Origin: Pyxicephalus adspersus
Taxonomy: Eukaryota > Chordata > Amphibia > Anura > Pyxicephalidae
Length of the DNA stretch: 64,000 nt
Direction: 5' to 3'
NCBI RefSeq assembly: GCF_032062135.1
Contig: NC_092859.1
Coordinates: 131,115,486 to 131,179,485 of the forward strand
Part shown: positions 43,673-64,000 of the stretch, piece after piece
How positions within the stretch are numbered: position 1 is the first letter of the stretch
Layout: the number at the start of each line of letters is the position of its first letter
The notes under the pieces: model-generated
The model's input: the letters and a program-made list of their open reading frames with translations, nothing else
What the model was told of the DNA's origin: nothing
The model's database searches: none
Made by a program: the position numbers and the translations under genes

Positions 43673-44323
43673 TAAAAGACCATTTAGAGGCAGTTGTACA
43701 AACACTAGATACATGACAATTCGATTGTGGGCGATAATGAATGTTTGACCACATCAAACATCTGCATACTGCTTAAGCAGAGTGTTTACATAAAATTAGA
43801 AGAAAAGAAACATAAATGAAGTGCATAAAAAATGTTTTTATAGAATGAAAAAATGGAGACAAGGCTGCAAATTCTATGCTGTCAGTAAAGAATGACAGGC
43901 ATTTAAAGGACATACTAAGCTTGTTAGGTAACCTACACTTGACGCTTTCTACCTTTCCTTATGAAAATCAGAGGACTTTCCCACAGTCTTGACGGTGCTG
44001 AAATACTGGTTTTTCATTCTATTGTTGAAGGAAGATGGAACATTGCAATGAAACATTCTTTAATTTATATCAGAAAACAAAACTTTTTCTTTTTTGTTTT
44101 AGTTTCCTGGTGAGAAATTAAAAAAATGTCTCCAGTTCACTGCCTGTGTCCTTGTTGGGGAGATCCACCCTCTCTGTTTTCATGGTGACCACTGTTAGGA
44201 ATTTCTACAATTTAAGGACAGGTTTTAATCTTCCAATGGACACACGTGCTTCAAAGACAAGGGGGAATTTCCCTCACTTCCTGTTGTGTCTACAAGTAGA
44301 CCATGTTAAGGACATCTTACATA

Positions 44324-44761
44324 CAGATGTCTCCTAGATACAAACGGGGCTTCCCTGCTCCCTGTGTGCAGGACGGAGGCTTGGAGGGGGCGGTTTGCAT
44401 GACTTGCAGAAGAAATCTTTTGCTAAACACAGCTGAGGTTGTGGGTGATCTTAGGGGGTGAGCTCTTTCTACAGCCTCTTTTAACTCTTTTAATGACTTT
44501 AATGACCAAGACAAACTCTGCAGTTGTTTCTTTTTGCATATCAAAGCACAGCTTGCTCCAGAATTTAATGAATGTCTAGGCTCCATAAAGATTTTTTTTT
44601 TGCTCTGTTTGTGAATAACTCACAGTGAGGATTTTATGATTTTATGTGCATGTGTAATAATTGCATTTAATAAAATAATGTACATGTTCTGACTTACATA
44701 CAAATTCAACTTAAGAACAAACCTACAGTCCCTATCTCGTATGTAACCCATAGACTACCTG
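44324..44761 (+). mobile_element. TA-flanked MITE (Tc1/mariner-like, family T), copy 2
   Basis: Left end CAGATGTCTCCTAGATACAA and right end (complement) CAGGTAGTCTATGGGTTACA, TA on both sides. Aligns along its length to 28357-28817. Confidence 0.8.
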
Positions 44762-44763
44762 TA

Positions 44764-45900
44764 TTGTCATTGTTTGTGCAGGCTGCTTTTGCATCCACCA
44801 CTAGTCTTAGAATGTTACTGATGTTGTGTCAGCTCTGGAGCTTGCCCCAATATCATTGCATATGTGGAACCATCAATCTTTTTTGCTATAGGAGATATCA
44901 TGTGTATCCACTGGTTTCTTTTTTAATTTTTGCTGTCTATGATTAGTAGCTTCAAAGGGATTTTTTCTCTTTTTGCCATTCTTCCAATATCTCAGTTAAA
45001 TATGTAGCTGTACAATATAAAGTCCATGGGTGTGGCCAATTATACATATCTTTGGGCTATCACAATGTAGATAATGATTGGGTGTTTTCTTTCACGTATT
45101 ACTTTTTTTATTATAAATTTCGTTAAACATTCCAAAACCTTATCTTATTCTAGACCTGGAAAAGTTATCTCATTGTGTCCAAATTTCTGTGTTATTACCG
45201 TAAGTTATTTGACAATGGTACCAATTGATGCTGATTTGTACTGCTTTGGTGTGTGCTGAAAAAAAAATTGTAATGTTGCTTTAAATATACTACATGGAAA
45301 TTACCCATTACTACTTCTGCACAATTCATACAGAAAAAGCTCTGCAACGTGGTAAAACAATGTAACACATTGAAAAGATGTACGTAGGTGTTTTCAATAG
45401 GTTTTTAGTGTGAGTGGGCCTTTTAAGCAATCGTTTTCTAACATATGTACAACTTACTTCAGTAATTGTAGTACTTGATCAGGCATCCCAAAAATTCAGT
45501 TTCTGCTTCCAGACAAAGTGGAAAACACATGTATATTGTAAAGCAAGGCTTAGTGGCTAGAACTGAATCCCATTGCAGCACCAGGGTCCCAGGATTGAAT
45601 TTCAGCCAAAGATTCGTAATCTACCATGGTGGATTGATGAACTAAACCAGGGCTGTACACATCATATTTTTGCCTGAGACTAGCACAACTGTTAATCCCG
45701 GAGGACCATCATATGTGTGTACAAATCCTGTAGACTGTATTAATGTCATATAAGTATGGTAAGAACATTAGATTGTGAGCCCCTCGGATAGACAGTTAAT
45801 TATGAGACTACACCCTATGTAAGTGCTATGAAAAATACAAGATAATATTAAAAGTTCCCTTTGATGAGCTGTACTTTGTTATCTATTATCTCCTTATTGG
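44764..45900. other. intergenic, nothing recognised
   Basis: A short stretch near 45773 (agattgtgagcccctcgg) resembles another LINE/SINE tail type, but it is too short to assign. Confidence 0.35.
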
Positions 45901-45904
45901 ATAA

Positions 45905-46292
45905 AAAAATACAATACTGCGTAAATGACTGGATCCAGACCTGCCTACACTACGGCTCTTTAAAGAAAAGCTAGATCACATATTTAGAATATAGAAAAAA
46001 AAAGGCAAAAGTCCCAAAATTCTTTTGAGTTATGGGAATCATTATTAGAGATTCAATCTCACCCTAAAAGTGACACGAGAACTTTTGAATCATCATGGTA
46101 CATTTTAAGAATGATAGCGAACGACCCCCCAGTGGTCATAGAGGACAACTGAACTTGGTCTCGCTGTAAACACTTGATTTTTTCTTTTTTTATTAATAGA
46201 ATGTTTGTACACTATGTTTATGCATATCACTGTAACTTTGTTGTATGCGTCTTTGTATAATTACACATCCTTGAATAAAAATATTTAAAAAA
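45905..46292 (+). mobile_element. possible LINE (L1/Tx1-type) 3' end with poly-A tail
   Basis: A stretch ending 'ttgaataaaaatatttaaaaaaaa' with a polyadenylation signal and A tail. Upstream translation (YWIQTCLHYGSLKKS..) is broken by stops. The 3'-end layout suggests an L1-like retroposon or processed transcript; the family is not recognised. Confidence 0.4.
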
Positions 46293-47469
46293 AATTCCCT
46301 TGCTGCTGACTTCCTGGCTCCTTTATTCAAAGCCTCCATCAATCAGCTGTTTTAATGCTGGGAAGCTCTGATGCTCCAGCCTAAAGAAATGTTTGCGAAG
46401 TATAACACAGGCTAGACCCAGGAACCCAAAACTTTGGGAATTGTTTAACAAATCTTTTGAAACATAACTAATTTTACTGATTCTTAAAATATATTATTTG
46501 CAACAAAAGTATGAAAACTGTAAGGACAGTGGAGTTGTAACCCACAGCAAAGGTAATAAATGGAAGCTTTAGGCTACATTGCAGTAAAAGACTGTTAACT
46601 TCAACTGTTTGGAAGGTTGATTGTACTTTTGGGATCTATTAAAAGAAGCTACTGACATTAGCTGTTAGATTTGAACAGTTAATCACTGCAATGTTGTGCT
46701 CTGAAAGTGTAAAGAATGTCTGCTAAAAAGAAAAGTTTTGGAGCAGTTTCTACATTTGTTTTAAAACATTGACAAGTAGAAAAAAAATCAGTGTTAAGCT
46801 GTGGAATCATTTCCAAGGGTAGTAATTTGTTGAACTAGATCATGATATGATCAATTGCAAAATTTTACAAGCAAAGAGGAAAATGCATGTTTTTTCCTAT
46901 GCTTCATCAATGTACTGTAGTACTTTATTTTTCAAACTATGTATGTTTACACACATACACATCTGTCTACAGACTAGATGAAGAATCCTAATAAAAATGT
47001 ATTTCAGTGTGAAAAGAAATGTGGTAACTGCTTTGTAGTGTTTACAGTCATTTAAATTCTTTGCCATTCTTATACAAGGATGACAGTTCAGCTCTGTAGC
47101 CATGACTTGGCCCCCGCTGCCACCACATATTTAGGCATCAGCAGTTTTCATAAGGAAGAATATAAGTGGCATTAAAGCCGCTCACAGCAGATGACGCAAA
47201 CCTGAGAATCAATGTTCCAAATTTGAAGAGGATTGCATATAATCCCTTTACCTTCTAAAGACGGATTCTTGTAAAGCTATGCTTTGCTAACTATAATATC
47301 TGAATAAAAGGGCCGTCAGCTCCCCGCTATGAAATTGCACTTTGCATTTATTGTACAGGAGAATCTTACTATTGTATGTGCTTTTTAGGATTTTAGGAGC
47401 CATGTAGTTCTGGAACTATATATGATTGGCCTAATAGGTTTACTGCAGCTAGGTCCTAAAAAGCCTTAA
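46293..47469. other. intergenic, repeat-poor
   Basis: High-complexity, repeat-poor sequence, especially 47100-47440. No coding potential. A candidate for conserved noncoding DNA (see findings). Confidence 0.35.
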
Positions 47470-47894
47470 AGCAGACCTCAATTAAAATTTAGGGTAGACA
47501 ACCGCTTTTAGGCTAAGTACACGACAATTACCTTTTTTGGGGAAGAGGGTTTCTGTCTTGATCCTCGCGCGCGGAGCCTCCGGGATACATATGTCACGGA
47601 TCCCAGGAGGCTTCTGGTTGCTCCTCCTGTGCATGCTTGATGTCAGGCATGTGCAGAAGGAGCTTTTTATTCAATTGGTTGAAAAAAAAATGCTGATCTC
47701 ACACGTGCAGTTTTTTTCGCATTACGTCACCTGATCTCATGCCTATGCAGTGCGAGATTGGATGGCATCGGAAGACAAAAAAAAAAAAAAGGGTAAAGAA
47801 GATGGTGGCGCCTAGATCTAGAAAACCTCTAGAGGGATTGACAGATCTGTGAGGGTAAAGGTGAGCGAGTTTTTTAGTTCAGTTTAGTTCCGCT
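47470..47894. mobile_element. TTAA-flanked MITE, GC-rich interior
   Basis: TTAA at 47466-47469 and 47895-47898. Left end AGCAGACCTCAATTAAAATT and right end (complement) AGCGGAACTAAACTGAACTA. Interior 'gtgcagaaggagc', 'attacgtcacctgatctcat' and 'gaagatggtggcgcctag' match, inverted, the element at 59725-60100. Confidence 0.65.
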
Positions 47895-47898
47895 TTAA

Positions 47899-49626
47899 CT
47901 AGCTTTTTGCCCAACAATGAACCTGATTTATTAGGGCTCTAAGACTGGAGAAGAACCTGGGTACAGCCTATTATACATCCCCCTATAATACCTGTCAGAA
48001 CTTGGTGGGTGCTTATTAACCCATATACAAATCTAAATCTCAGTGCTTGTCATATGAACTATTCATGCACATTATGCCAACTTGTCTTTGCAACTACTTT
48101 TGTATTTCTAACTTGTCCCTGTGCCATTAGCAGCAGCAGAACATTTTCCATAACTTGACTGGGTAATGTTAGCCAAAGGACATCTGTCTAATGATTGCAC
48201 TGTAGCCAGATAGTTGCACAATTGCAGAGATTGCTTGTATTAACAACCCAGACAACTTTAGATCTAAATCCCTTTGTCATTTGTTTAAAGGTTGAACATG
48301 GAGTATTAAAGCCAAACTGAAGTATCAGGAACAGATATTTTAAAAGACATATACAAACACTTGAAACACATGAAACAAAAAAAGAACTTGAGGTTCAATA
48401 AAAAAAACTGCTTGGGTTATCGTGCGCTTAATAAAAACCCATAATGCACATATTTTTACAACCATGGTGTGTTTTATGCAAAGATCCTCTCAAACATGCT
48501 TTTGGCTATATAAAATTAAGTGGTTATGGCAAAGTCTCAAAAATGTTTCTGCTATTAAAAAGTGACTGCCATGTGAAACGCTGTGAGTGTCCATTGCTGG
48601 CCCTGCTCTGACAGCATTAAATTCCTAGCTGTGTTTGGCTTATATCATTTTAAATAACAAACCCAGAACATGCTGTAAATGCTTTGCAGATAAGTAATTG
48701 TGAAACCATTAAAGCCAAAGCATTGGCATGACAGCCAGGAAACAAACATTCGCAAAGAAGAAAAGGTTTCTATAGGCAGCACAAAAAGATCTTCCTTATC
48801 TGGTGCAATATAAAAAAAATAGTTAAACTTGTCTGAGAAACCTTTTCATTAATCAGTCGCTGTCTCTAAGGCTGTAAGCTAGTTAGAATTCTGTCATTTT
48901 CTCACAGGGATGCTAAATAGGATTTTAATTAAAAGCCTCTCAAAAAACATGATTAGGTAATTGATTCCAAATACATAAAATGGCAAAACTATACACTTTT
49001 AAACCAATATATTTATCTCATTGGTTTAAACTCCACCAGAAAAAAAATGAATTCAAATGAACTTATACATACTGTATGTATGTTTCTAAAAATAACCTAT
49101 GTTAGTTGTATTTTAGTTTTTATTGGCAAATATAATGCAGAATCAAGAGCGGTTAAGAATCATCTTCACATTGTAAGAGGTAGAGCAAAATTAGGATAAG
49201 CATCTCTAAGAAACGAAAGTTGCAGAGCAACCATGTTGGTAAGAAGTCTCTCACTTTCACACATCAAAGGAGATTTATTTAGGCATTACATTGTATTTGA
49301 TAAGATCTGACAGGAATGGCCAGCATTGAAGGCAGGCACAACCAAAACACTAACTTTTGAGTAGATGTGTGTGGGTAACTGATCTCAGTTGCCCCAGGCA
49401 ATACCCTTCCTCCTCGGGCAAATCAGCTGGGGCTCCACACACAATGCAAGTCCTAACAACTCTTGCTAGCATTAGGTAAACCCGGCCTAAAAAGTCCCTT
49501 AGGCAAGGGAGCTGCAGGGAACAGTCCCCATTACAGACCCTAAATTGCTCTCGGTGTACTGCGTGAGCCCCTTAGATCCAAAACCTAGTTGGTACACTCG
49601 ATTTCTAAAAGTCAGGAAAAAGCCTA
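47899..49626. other. intergenic, repeat-poor
   Basis: No gene. A small family P arm (cctgatttattagggctc) sits at 47930. The stretch 48540-48960 is repeat-poor and of high complexity. Confidence 0.35.
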
Positions 49627-49629
49627 ACT

Positions 49630-50524
49630 TCTTCTTGAATACTCCCCTAGCCACTCTCTTCTCTCCACCAATGACCTACAACTGACGTCCTCACTCAAAT
49701 CTCATCACATGCATGGCTCCAAGACTTTTCTACAGCTGCCCAAACTCTGTGAAATGGTCTTCCTCATTCTATTCGGCTTGCTCCTACCTTCTGCTCTTAG
49801 GAAGCCCTCGCTATTTCCGACCCCTACATATTATTGCTCATACTGTGTGTTACTTCCTCCACCCCCTAGATTGTAAGGTCTTCGAGACAGGGTCCTCTCC
49901 TCCTCCTCTGTCACTGTATCTGTCATCTGCAACCCCTAATTAAGCCCCTGGGCGGTAACCCCGAGTGTGACTCAGGGTAAGAATAAGATGCTGAAAGCGG
50001 CAACCCCGAGTCAAACTCAGGGTAGTTGAAACAGTGAAAATCAATAGTAAATAGAGCCTTACCTGGTGTGCCAGCGTCCTCCTCCGGCCGGCGTTCTCTG
50101 CATCCGGCGACATCGGTGCGTGGCAGAAATTTCAAATTTATTTGTATTGCATTCAATACAAAATAACTGTATTGAAAGCAATACAATAGATTTATATGTC
50201 TAAAAGCAGTACATTGTCTTTCATGAACAAATATTTATTTTACAGTACAATATATTAGTATGAGTATATTTATTAATAAATTATTATTATTTTTTTTAAA
50301 AAAAAAAAAGTTGAAGAAATTTTTTTTTTTAATATTTTGACATGATTTTGTGTTTCAAACTGTATTATACTCATACCATCATATTATACGGTAAAAAAAA
50401 ATTTCATAAAAAACAATGTACCGCTTTTGGACATATAAATCAGGACAGAAATGAACCGCTCAGGAGGTTAATGTACAGTGCTGCAAAATATGTTGGCACT
50501 ATATATACTCTGTTTACCAATAAC
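49630..50524 (+). mobile_element. L2-type LINE 3' end, split by a TTAA element
   Basis: RT C-terminal text in the plus strand (MHGSKTF/LPKL-type, 'aatggtcttcctcattctat'), then the 'agattgtaaggtcttcgaga' tail up to 'aacccctaattaa'. The tail resumes after 50467 with 'atgtacagtgctgcaaaata'. Confidence 0.8.
49944..50467. mobile_element. piggyBac-like non-autonomous element nested in L2
   Basis: 524 bp bounded by TTAA (49940-49943 and 50468-50471). Ends GCCCCTGGGCGGTAACCCCG and (complement) CCTCCTGAGCGGTTCATTTC share the CCtGrGCGGT core. A subterminal direct repeat 'accccgagtgtgactcaggg' / 'accccgagtcaaactcaggg' sits near the left end. Removing it restores the L2 tail 'cctaattaatgtacag'. Confidence 0.85.
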
Positions 50525-50568
50525 AATAACTTTGTGATTTATAGCTAAGCATGTCCCACAAGGTTCAA

Positions 50569-50643
50569 GGTTTGCTGGCTCACCCAGCTTCACTGATGAA
50601 AGTATATCTTCTCCAGCTTTGGGGGGCTTTAATAAATCAGGCC
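50569..50643. mobile_element. family P MITE, single arm
   Basis: 'tttgctggctcacccagctt', 'cactgatgaaagtatatctt' and 'ctttaataaatcaggcc' match one arm of 41103-41311. Confidence 0.7.
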
Positions 50644-51445
50644 CATTGTGCTGGCTTTGTCCACACTCACAAAGTAAAAGCAAATGTCTACAAGATCACC
50701 TCACAGATTTGTTAGAACCTATTCTTTTAATTAGGGGTAAAGTAAAATAAGGGTTGGATCAGTTTGGGGAAAATCCAATCTATTGGGAACACCTATAAAA
50801 GTTGTAGGGAGACATGAGTGTTTTTATTGTGTTAAGTACAAACAAAGAAAAAGTCTGTGCCATGTAATGAGTACACCACACCCCTACAAACTGAAACCAA
50901 GAAAAAGGGAAACATCTGAAAAGAAAAATTATTTTTTAGGATGATGGCATACACACATTTTTCATTAAAAGTAGATTTACTTTATTGTATGCCTTAACAA
51001 TCCAAACCAATATTAAAAACAAAATCCATATTGGTTCTATAACCCCTGCAACTTTGACTAGTCTGTGATTGTTCTTTACCACTTCTTCAGGAAAAGTAGG
51101 GGGTCAATTAAATATTGTTTCATAGTGACCCTCTTTTTTTCCTGAAGTGATAAAGCATTTCTACAAAATGCGCTAAAGAATAATGATAACTGATGAGCTT
51201 TATAGATTTATGATTAAGACAATTTTCTTTGTGGGTTTGTGAAAGCGTTGTAATGCAATTACAATGTGACGCTGTAGGAACAATAAAAAGCTAAAAACAG
51301 ATCCACAGAGCAGTGTTGTATTGCTGCAAGAGAGGCTGGACAGAGTTCCATTAAGATTGACAGGAATTGCCATGGCAAAAAAAGCTTTTGGTTCTCTGTG
51401 ACAGGGTTCAGGTACAGAACCCTAAAAGACTGCAACCAAGATTAA
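50644..51445. other. intergenic, nothing recognised
   Basis: Contains 'ttacttcttcaggaaaa'-like and 'tttttcctgaagtgataaag' text (51080-51150), a small inverted repeat typical of foldback elements. Otherwise nothing recognised. Confidence 0.35.
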
Positions 51446-51755
51446 GGCCGAGTACACACGTGCAATATTTGTTGTTGGAAAATATCTTTCACAAATCTTT
51501 CCAATGACAAAAAGCTGCAAAATACATGAATGAGTGCTGTACATACAGCGCCATTGTGCTCTATGGAGAAGGGAGGGGGGAGAACAACGGAGCGGCACCC
51601 AGCTGCGCTCTTTCCCCTTCACGTACATTATGATAGTTCGTGATCCGCTAGGACAGTTGTTGGCACAACGAGTGCTGTACACATGCCAGTTTCTCATCCA
51701 ATATCAGCCCTGAGGCGATTATCGGACAAGAATCATCCAACGCTTGTATGTAGCC
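51446..51755. mobile_element. Harbinger-like MITE (family H)
   Basis: Preceded by TAA. Starts GGCCGAGTACACACGTGCAA, contains 'gctctatggagaagggaggg' and 'gcggcacccagctgcgctct', and ends 'gcttgtatgtagccc'. Confidence 0.85.
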
Positions 51756-52439
51756 CAAGTCATTGTTGAGATGAAGCTCTTCAGAGTAGCTACCACTCAG
51801 TTGTAGCAAACTGGTGTTCAGCACCTGTGCCTTAGGCACTTTTTAGGCCAGTTCACGCAAAACTCCAAACAGACAGCCAAATAAAAGGACTTGCTATTCA
51901 TAAAAACAACTGAAATATTTGTGACATTCTACTTTTTTACCATTTTCTTGATTTGGTAACACACTTCAAATCAATAGATGTTAGTAAGAAAGGGGACTAA
52001 GAAGAAAGCAGGTAATTAAAATAAAATCAACAACTATCTGAAACAGTTACCTTCATATGGACTTGACCTGAAAAAATACCATACCTTTTCACATACCAGA
52101 ACTGCAGAAGTCTGAGTACTATTGCTATCACCTTTCTCAGCTTTAGCTCAGATGAATATTACCATGTTATGATGTATAATATATTCTCTGTGAATCTATA
52201 ATAGTTTTGTACCATTAGCACATGATTAAAGTGAAGATCTGATAATTATGAGGGGCCTTGTGTGTAGCTTTTTTTTTTAATTTTTTTATGCCCTGTCATG
52301 ACTTTTTCTAACAATACAAGAATCACACAGGAAAAAAATAGATCTGAGCTGTTTATTTTGCTGCTTGAAACCTAAGTGACATTATGCCACTGTAATTATA
52401 GGGTGCCTCCTAAATGTGTACTACACTGCAGGTAAAATG

Positions 52440-52440
<1 letters not shown>
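51756..52440. other. intergenic, or distal COPS2 3' UTR
   Basis: No repeat recognised. A minus-strand AATAAA lies near 52350. Confidence 0.3.

Positions 52441-52482
<42 letters not shown>
52441..52482. repeat. (TA)n microsatellite
   Basis: About 20 TA units downstream of COPS2. Confidence 0.95.
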
Positions 52483-52485
<3 letters not shown>

Positions 52486-52809
52486 TATACACAGACACGC
52501 ACAGGACAGATTAGCAAAATGCAGCAAACAGATCAGTTTATACAAGGAAGTGTTGGAAAGGATATGCATTCAAGTTATTGCAGGTTATTCTGTGAGACAT
52601 TTTTTTTTCTCTGCAGGTAAAATGTTTGAATTGAACCAACAGTAATGTGTCAGTGTATTTTTAAAATCGTGAGAAAATCTTCTCTCTGGTCTTGATTTGC
52701 CTGTGGCAAACTTTACTAAGGTGTTGCGTTTTACAGGACAAGATGACAACAATACAGCATAGATCCCGTAACATTTTGGTTATCTTCTGGAGGTTAAAGC
52801 TGTTTTTTC

Positions 52810-53008
52810 TTTATTCTCTTGGGACAAATGCAGCAGTGAAACACATACCAGTTGATCAGAAAGCGCTTCAGCCTAAATTCCTTTTTTTTTTTCAGGGCAC
52901 ACACCAACCAACAGTATATCTTTGCCATTCCACAGTTCTTTTTAAGGGTTACATGACTGCACTGTTGCTTTTAAGTACTTTTAAATCTACTGAGTAACAA
53001 CTTCTTTG
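52810..53008 (-). other. COPS2: COPS2 3' UTR, minimal extent
   Basis: The first minus-strand AATAAA after the stop is at 52810-52815, about 195 bp downstream. Longer 3' UTR forms are possible. Confidence 0.5.
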
Positions 53009-63771
<10,763 letters not shown>

Positions 63772-64000
63772 CTAAACATACATAACACCTTTATTAATGA
63801 CGTACAAGTAATTCCACAAATATATTGCAGAAGAGTATTTCTGCATCCAAACACTAGAGCTGCATGCTTAGAGGGAAATTTTAATTGGGTTTGAAATAAT
63901 TTCAATTTATCTACCTTATCTATTTTTTAGTTTGGTGATAACTGAACTTCACATATCCACTATGTTATACAGCTTAACCTGATGGGTTATACAAATATTC
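63772..64000. other. COPS2 intron, continues beyond the window
   Basis: No coding match to the preceding COPS2 segment. The next upstream exon must lie past base 64000. Confidence 0.7.

Overview
The window is vertebrate nuclear DNA: AT-rich, intron-dense, and packed with non-autonomous DNA transposons and LINE tails. The repeats (an L2-type LINE 3' end, TTAA-flanked piggyBac-like elements, TWA-flanked Harbinger-like elements, hAT-like short elements) look amphibian, most likely a frog. The protein-coding exons support a tetrapod but do not settle the species.

There are two genes, both on the minus strand. (1) SECISBP2L (SBP2-like, a SECIS/L7Ae-type RNA-binding protein) is complete: 17 coding exons from the ATG at 37430 to the stop at 8408-8410. 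I checked reading phase across every junction; the exons sum to 3219 nt, 1072 residues. The introns carry two assembly gaps (17305-17618, 26008-26858), an old L2 LINE copy, several MITEs and a long inverted repeat. (2) COPS2 (COP9 signalosome subunit 2, CSN2/TRIP15/Alien) is partial: the last seven coding exons (63771 down to 53009, 263 residues) are present and the 5' part lies beyond base 64000. Gene order and orientation match what I recall of human 15q21 (SECISBP2L then COPS2, same strand), so this is conserved synteny.

Region by region: 1-3.5 kb intergenic with a hAT-like element and L2 tails; 3.5-8.4 kb probable SECISBP2L 3' UTR and downstream flank; 8.4-37.4 kb SECISBP2L; 37.43-37.75 kb its promoter and 5' leader, with a ZNF143-like motif just inside intron 1; 37.8-52.8 kb intergenic, mostly repeats (L2 fragments, two abutting Harbinger-like MITEs, a piggyBac-like element nested in an L2 tail) with a few repeat-poor stretches that may be conserved noncoding DNA; 52.8-64 kb COPS2 3' part.

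The two genes do not form a pathway in any direct way. SECISBP2L acts in selenoprotein mRNA binding, and COPS2 is part of the cullin-deneddylating COP9 signalosome. I see no new multi-gene system. The most notable items are a GC-AG intron in SECISBP2L, the nested and abutting transposon insertions with readable target-site duplications, and a foldback element whose arms differ only at decayed CpGs.
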